Below, one piece after another: positions 59,831 through 64,000 of a stretch of DNA of 64,000 bases. Under the pieces are notes generated by a model that worked only from the letters and a program-made list of their open reading frames with translations, did not search any database and was not told where the DNA came from. Source of the stretch: Sutterella massiliensis (GTDB lineage: Bacteria > Pseudomonadota > Gammaproteobacteria > Burkholderiales > Burkholderiaceae_F); contig NZ_JACJJC010000013.1 in the NCBI RefSeq assembly GCF_016899755.1, positions 1 through 64,000 on the forward strand, in the 5' to 3' direction. Numbering within the stretch: position 1 is the first letter of the stretch; every line of letters starts with the position of its first letter. A program made the translations under genes and the position numbers.

Positions 59831-59859
59831 TTGAGGGTTGCTTGAGATCGGGCGAACGG

Positions 59860-60363
59860 TCAGAGACCTTCGTGACCTTCTCTATGCATTTTGTCGATCA
59901 CGGCCATCACGAGGGCGGAGAGCACAAACGTGAGGTGAATGACGACGTACCAGATGAGTTTGTCGTTTGCAACCTCCTGGATCTCCATGAAGATGCGAAG
60001 GAGGTGAATCGACGAAATGGCAACGATCGAAGCGGCGACCTTGTTCTTAAGGGACCCCGTGTCGAGCTTGCCGAGCCAGGCGAGCTTTTCAGTGTTCTTG
60101 GCAATATCCAAGGACGAAACGAAGTTTTCGTAGCCCGAGAACATCACCATTACGATAAGACCGCCTACAAGCCCCATGTCAATCATGGAGAGCACCGCGA
60201 GAATCAGGTCTGATTCGGAGAGCTCGAAGACGTGCGGCAGGATGTGAAAGGCTTCCTGAAAGAACTTGCAGGCGAGCGCGATAAGTGCAAGCGACATGCC
60301 GATGTAGATCGGCGCAAGCACCCAGCGCATGCAGTACATGAGGCGCTCGAAGATTTTTTCCAT
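59860..60363 (-). CDS. UPF0114 (YqhA family) membrane protein
   Basis: The 167-residue protein has the family layout: an N-terminal amphipathic start ([20 protein letters not shown]), four membrane segments, and the conserved [20 protein letters not shown] and [20 protein letters not shown]. The function of the family is not known; it is widespread in proteobacteria. It is a single gene with its own terminator, leftward like the FadL-type gene. Confidence 0.9.
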   Translation of the reverse strand: MEKIFERLMYCMRWVLAPIYIGMSLALIALACKFFQEAFHILPHVFELSESDLILAVLSMIDMGLVGGLIVMVMFSGYENFVSSLDIAKNTEKLAWLGKLDTGSLKNKVAASIVAISSIHLLRIFMEIQEVANDKLIWYVVIHLTFVLSALVMAVIDKMHREGHEGL

Positions 60364-60550
60364 TTTTTATCGGTTCCGGGTCGGAGGAGAAGACGGAAGG
60401 GAGATGTCGGTGCCGGTGTCAGGGAGGCGCCAGCGGCGCGCAGCGACTGGTACCGAAGAATTGCGCGAATTTTATCGAATGGATTGGTTTGATAGTCTTA
60501 AAAAACCGGAAAAATTTGAAAGTTTTGCCCCGAAGAGCGTTTGTTGTGTC

Positions 60551-61459
60551 TCAATTGGCGGGGACGATTTCGACGACGCCCTTTTGGATCATGCCGCAGG
60601 GCATCCAGGCGAGTTTTGCTTTTCTGAGTCCGGGAATTCCGATGTCTTCTTCGCGATTGAGGAACACGACGTCTTCTGGGAGTGATTTCGCAAAGGCGCT
60701 CGAGAGCGCCGGATAGGCGCCTGTTACGTCGCGTCGGGCTTTTTCGATGTGAACGGCAAAGATGTCTTTGGCGACGAGCGTGCCGTAGGTGAAGCCGTCG
60801 ACGCGCCCCTCGCTCATGAGAAGACCGCCCGAGAGGTTGAGCGCCTCTCGATGCTCGAGCGCCGTTTCAATCGCTGCGCGCTCTTCGAGGAGGCTCTTCG
60901 TCATCTCACCTTCGGCTTCGTACCACTCGGCGAGGAACGCTTTGAGAAGCTGCATCGTTTCGTCGCTCAGGGGTACAAACGTCGCATTGGGGTTCGCCGC
61001 ATGGTAGCGGCGCGTAAAGTTGCGCTTTTTCGCCATCGGCCGGCCTTCGAGCGTCGCGAAGGTATCACGGCGATAAAGATAGTCCCAGCCCGCGGAGGCG
61101 CTTGTGACGACAAAGCTTCGTTCGGGCATGAGCTTCTGCACCCAGAGAAGGAGTTCCGGCACGCTTCCGTAAAGGCGCAGGGATTCGCCTTCCTCTGAAA
61201 GAGCGGCTTCAATTTCGTGGATAAGGTCGACGCCAACGCAACAGCCGATCGGAAACTGCAGTACGGGTTCCTCAAAGCCTTCGGCGCGCCATTTGACGAG
61301 CAGGTGATTGTGAAGTTCACATAGCTCGGTGCCTCGTTCGGGACCTCGCGTCAGAAGCGACGCAATCGAGAGGTTGCAGTCGCCGTTACCGTAAAAGGGC
61401 AGGTATTTTCTGAGAAGCGGGAGGTCGTTGAAGGAGATGGCGTGAAAGGGAAGCGGCAT
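60551..61459 (-). CDS. DUF2156-like (phosphatidylglycerol lysyltransferase C-terminal fold) protein
   Basis: The 302-residue product resembles the GNAT-type domain of DUF2156 proteins. FNDLPLLRKYLPFYGNGDCN stands at the start, then RRDTFATLEGRPMAKKRNFT, SGGLLMSEGRVDGFTYGTLV, and the end LNREEDIGIPGLRKAKLAWM. Soluble members of this group are related to the aminoacyl-transferring half of MprF but lack its membrane part, and their substrates are unknown. ATG 61459 starts the conserved region but has no Shine-Dalgarno; a frame extending to 61513 is possible. No membrane segment is present. Confidence 0.8.
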   Translation of the reverse strand: MPLPFHAISFNDLPLLRKYLPFYGNGDCNLSIASLLTRGPERGTELCELHNHLLVKWRAEGFEEPVLQFPIGCCVGVDLIHEIEAALSEEGESLRLYGSVPELLLWVQKLMPERSFVVTSASAGWDYLYRRDTFATLEGRPMAKKRNFTRRYHAANPNATFVPLSDETMQLLKAFLAEWYEAEGEMTKSLLEERAAIETALEHREALNLSGGLLMSEGRVDGFTYGTLVAKDIFAVHIEKARRDVTGAYPALSSAFAKSLPEDVVFLNREEDIGIPGLRKAKLAWMPCGMIQKGVVEIVPAN

Positions 61460-61729
61460 GGGAACGTGTCGGAGTCTGGCGAAAGCATCGAAGCGGCATG
61501 GGGCCGGACGCAAAAACGTCCGCGGACGCGGCAGCGGGCGAGCGTTCTCGGTCCCGGCTGCGCAGCAACGGACGAATTCGGACGAATGGTTTGCGCATTC
61601 AATCGATGCGGATTATTTGATAGGCGAATTTTAGCATGCCGCCTTCGCGGCTTCTCCGTATAGACTTTCCGAGGAGCGCCGTGTGCGGCGCTTCGGCAAA
61701 GAAGAAAACGTAATAGTGCGGAAAAACGA

Positions 61730-62980
61730 ATGACGGATATGGCAGACGAAATCACGGCGTGCAAGTGTTCCGGGCAAGACACACAAGCGAAACCCGAGGC
61801 GCCTGGGCGCTTCCACATTGCTGCGCTCGTCTGCGCGGCGGGCGTGGGTGCGCGCATGGGGCTCGGTCACCCCAAGCAGTACATGCGCATTGCGGGTGAA
61901 CCGATGCTTCTTCTCACACTTCGCGCGCTCGCGCGCGTGCCGCGCATCGAGTCGATTCACGTCGTCGTGAGTCCCGACGATCCGTACATCGATGGCATCG
62001 CCGATCGATTTCCGAGGAATGTCGTCCTGCACCGCGCGGGCGGCGCCGAGCGCGCCGAATCCGTGCGAAACGGTCTTTTGGCGGCGAATTTCGATCGGGA
62101 AAATTGGGTGCTTGTGCACGATGCGGCGCGCCCGTGCGTGAAGGCTTCCGAAATCGATCGGCTCCTCGATCAAGTGCTCGCCGACGAAAGCGTCGCGGGC
62201 GGCATTCTCGCGCTTCCAATGGCCGACACCGTGAAGCGCGTCGATGCGCGTCACCGCATCGTTGAAACGGTGCCTCGAAAGGAACTCTGGCGTGCGGCCA
62301 CGCCGCAGCTCTTTCGTGCGGGCGTTCTTATTGAAGCGCTCGACGGAAGCCTCGAGGGCATTACCGACGAAGCGAGCGCCGTCGAGCGGCTCGGTCTTCC
62401 CGTTAAAGTTGTTGCAGGGCGCGCCACCAATATCAAAGTCACGAACCCCGGCGACGAGCGTGTTGCCGAACTGATTCTCGGAGAAGAACACATGGTGCCG
62501 TTTCGCGTGGGCCAAGGCTACGATTCCCACCGCCTCGTTGAGGGCCGTCCTCTGATTCTGGGCGGGGTTGAAATTCCGTTTGAAAAAGGGCTTGACGGTC
62601 ATTCGGACGCCGATGTGCTCCTTCACGCCGTCACCGACGCCGTTCTGGGGGCTGCCGCCTTGGGCGATATCGGTCAGCACTTTCCGCCCTCGGATCCGAA
62701 GTGGAAGGGGGCTGACAGCGGCAAGCTTCTTGCCGCTATTGTCGAGCTTGTACATTCGCGCGGATGGACCGTGGTGAACCTTGACGCTACGATCGTCGCC
62801 GAGCGCCCGAAGATCGGACCGCACATGCCTGCGATCCGCCGCTCGGTGGCCGCGCTCTTGGGCGTGGGCGAAGACGTTGTGAACGTCAAAGCGAAGACGA
62901 ACGAAAAGATGGATGATGTCGGCCGAGAAGCGGGCATGATGGCGCATGCTGTCGTGCTACTCGCGCGATCGAACGGCTGA
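61730..62980 (+). CDS. ispDF: fused IspD-IspF: MEP cytidylyltransferase and MECDP synthase
   Basis: The 416-residue protein carries two consecutive enzymes of the methylerythritol-phosphate isoprenoid pathway. Residues about 30-250 are IspD: VCAAGVGARMGLGHPKQYM, HVVVSPDD, VLVHDAARPCVKASEID. Residues 255-416 are IspF: VGQGYDSHRLVEGRPLILGG with metal ligands near Asp265 and His267, GHSDADVLLHAVTDAVLGAA, and the end EKMDDVGREAGMMAHAV. The joint LILGEEHMVPFRVG leaves almost no linker. E. coli and most betaproteobacteria have separate, adjacent ispD and ispF; such fusions are known mainly in alpha- and epsilonproteobacteria. The start ATG 61730 follows GGAAAAACGA; ATG 61739 is possible. Confidence 0.95.
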   Translation: MTDMADEITACKCSGQDTQAKPEAPGRFHIAALVCAAGVGARMGLGHPKQYMRIAGEPMLLLTLRALARVPRIESIHVVVSPDDPYIDGIADRFPRNVVLHRAGGAERAESVRNGLLAANFDRENWVLVHDAARPCVKASEIDRLLDQVLADESVAGGILALPMADTVKRVDARHRIVETVPRKELWRAATPQLFRAGVLIEALDGSLEGITDEASAVERLGLPVKVVAGRATNIKVTNPGDERVAELILGEEHMVPFRVGQGYDSHRLVEGRPLILGGVEIPFEKGLDGHSDADVLLHAVTDAVLGAAALGDIGQHFPPSDPKWKGADSGKLLAAIVELVHSRGWTVVNLDATIVAERPKIGPHMPAIRRSVAALLGVGEDVVNVKAKTNEKMDDVGREAGMMAHAVVLLARSNG

Positions 62981-63016
62981 CCTCTTCCTGTGAGCTGCAC
63001 GGCTGCCGCCGATGAT

Positions 63017-63844
63017 TCAGTCGAACGGATACGTGTCCGTAACGAAAGCTTCCGTGCGGTAGCGGCCGGGCGTCATGCCGAAAACGCGCTTGAAGGCGGC
63101 AATAAAGGCCGAAGGCGTTTCGTAGCCCAACGCCTGAGCGACCGTTTCGGTCGTGTCGCCTTCGAGAAGCCGCCTTGTTGCCGTGAGCATCAAAAGGCGC
63201 AGCCGCCATTGCCCGAAGCTCATGCCGGTTTCCCGAACGACAAGCCGCGAAAAATTCCGCTCGCTCATCTCGATGGAATTAGCCCATTGCGCAACCGTCC
63301 AGCCGAGCGCCGAATGCTCGACAATTTTTTCTGCGACATGGAAGAGCTGCGGGTTGGAAGGCAGGGGCGCAAAGTTGAGCGGCAGCTGCGGCGCGAGCTC
63401 GATTTCTTCAAGGAGGACGCGAGCGAGCCGGCCCGTGTGACTTTGCGCGGAAAAAGGGTTGCGGATCTGCGTGAAGTGCCGCACCATCGCAAGCATCATG
63501 GGCGTCAGCATGATTCGGAATGGTTCATTCGGCAGCTCGGCGGACCACTCCGGCGATATGTGCAGGTAGAGCGACTTGGAGTTCGGGCCGATGAAGCCTT
63601 CATGGGCGAGACCGGGCGGCGTCCAGATGGCGCTTGCGGGCGGAAGCGCGATGCGCCAATGCTCCGATGCGAGGCCGACAACGCCGAGCACGGAAACGAC
63701 AAGCTGTCCTGTGCAATGGGAGTGCAGCTTGGGCGGCCGCGAGAGTTCGCCGAATCGATCGACGCGCGCAGCCTGCATGATGATGTTGGGGTCGTCGGGA
63801 TCAAAGCCGACGGGCCACTCGGTCGGATGAAAAGGCTGCGCCAT
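63017..63844 (-). CDS. AraC-family transcriptional regulator with cupin-type sensor domain
   Basis: The 275-residue protein has an N-terminal AraC-binding (cupin) domain with KLHSHCTGQLVVSVLG and IWTPPGLAHEGFIGP. Its C-terminal double HTH contains WTVAQWANSIEMSERNFSRL, FGQWRLRLLMLTATRRLLEG and VAQALGYETPSAFIAAFKRV, ending GMTPGRYR. It faces ispDF convergently. Upstream (rightward) is the end of a leftward c-type cytochrome gene that runs off the window, so the regulator may control, or be co-transcribed with, a redox operon there. ATG 63844 is preferred; a start seven residues earlier is possible. Confidence 0.9.
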   Translation of the reverse strand: MAQPFHPTEWPVGFDPDDPNIIMQAARVDRFGELSRPPKLHSHCTGQLVVSVLGVVGLASEHWRIALPPASAIWTPPGLAHEGFIGPNSKSLYLHISPEWSAELPNEPFRIMLTPMMLAMVRHFTQIRNPFSAQSHTGRLARVLLEEIELAPQLPLNFAPLPSNPQLFHVAEKIVEHSALGWTVAQWANSIEMSERNFSRLVVRETGMSFGQWRLRLLMLTATRRLLEGDTTETVAQALGYETPSAFIAAFKRVFGMTPGRYRTEAFVTDTYPFD

Positions 63845-63959
63845 GGTTTGTTCCAAACAAAGCATCGGCGGACCCGAAGGCTTGCTGCGAGTCCGCCTGT
63901 TGTTTCACCAACCTGCCGCACAGACGAAGCGGGGCGGCAGGCGACGTTCTTAAAGCCGG

Positions 63960-64000
63960 TCAGGGCACGTCAAACTTGATGTTGTGGCAGCTTGCGCACA
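63960..64000 (-). CDS. C-terminus of a multihaem c-type cytochrome, runs off the right edge
   Basis: The last leftward frame reads CASCHNIKFDVP followed by a TGA stop (complement of 63960-63962). The CXXCH haem site a few residues before the end and the closing FDVP resemble the end of the tetrahaem cytochrome at 35045 (CDQCHSFGFKVP). It is therefore probably a paralogue of that flavocytochrome subunit. Only 12 residues are visible. Confidence 0.7.
   Translation of the reverse strand, partial: CASCHNIKFDVP

Larger units (their letters stand above)
59485..59859. other. intergenic region upstream of the FadL-type gene
   Basis: No gene is supported. It contains a small hairpin CGGCGCC-CGA-GGCGCCG at 59534-59550 in the FadL-gene leader, an AT-rich patch around 59575-59640 that may carry the leftward promoter, a distant inverted repeat, and the UPF0114 gene terminator. 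Confidence 0.45.

Noticed and set aside
50234..62980. Fsr-type efflux and ispDF as a self-resistance module to fosmidomycin
   Set aside because: The genes are more than 10 kb apart with unrelated genes between. Fosmidomycin targets IspC (Dxr), not IspD or IspF, so linkage is coincidental on present evidence.

Overview
The window looks like chromosomal DNA of a GC-rich betaproteobacterium of the order Burkholderiales. Its mix of anaerobic and respiratory genes suggests a gut Sutterella-type organism, but that is an inference from content, not a species call. The evidence is: a Burkholderiales-type OmpC porin, a betaproteobacterial SAM methyltransferase-maf-yceD block, the fimV-truA-accD-folC-dedD-cvpA-purF string, a DcuC-type C4-dicarboxylate carrier, FocA, periplasmic flavocytochrome-c type reductases with multihaem cytochromes, and a large autotransporter. 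No rRNA, complete tRNA or CRISPR array was seen.

Layout. 1-1303: end of an unidentified foreign gene fused to a 3'-truncated dcuC. 1.8-8.3 kb: housekeeping genes bamD (leftward), then rluD, pgeF, rimO, focA and an adenosine-deaminase-like gene. 8.5-19.2 kb: fimV, truA, accD, folC, a dedD-like SPOR gene, cvpA and purF, an ancient gene order without the trp genes often found inside it. 19.5-29.1 kb (leftward): a Pro/His-rich secreted protein, penicillin-binding protein 1C and a very large alpha-2-macroglobulin-like protein lacking the thioester motif. 29.3-34.9 kb: a less GC-rich islet with an IS607/MerR-type HTH remnant, a 1396-residue autotransporter with Pmp-type repeats behind a good sigma-70-like promoter, and an orphan protein with two HTH segments.

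35.0-42.0 kb is the most interesting block. A tetrahaem cytochrome and a Tat-exported flavoprotein read leftward. Diverging from them is a translationally coupled trio: a sensor kinase with a PhnD/TtrS-like periplasmic domain, a FixJ/LuxR response regulator and a second Tat-type flavoprotein. Both flavoproteins deviate from the fumarate reductase active site, the second at all four key positions, so the block may sense and reduce, or otherwise process, an unidentified substrate.

42.1-44.7 kb: a membrane protein of unknown function and an intact IS630-family element. 44.9-48.5 kb: a leftward maf, SAM methyltransferase and membrane-anchored PD-(D/E)XK-like protein unit, with yceD diverging from it. 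48.6-57.4 kb: porin, Fsr-type efflux, Ogt, Mfd and BrnQ. 57.5-64 kb: a small orphan, a FadL-type channel, a UPF0114 membrane protein, a DUF2156-like protein, a fused ispDF, an AraC regulator and, at the right edge, the last residues of another c-type cytochrome.

Most genes have strong hairpin-plus-T terminators, several shared by convergent genes. Start sites were chosen from Shine-Dalgarno spacing, signal peptides and family lengths; uncertain ones are flagged.
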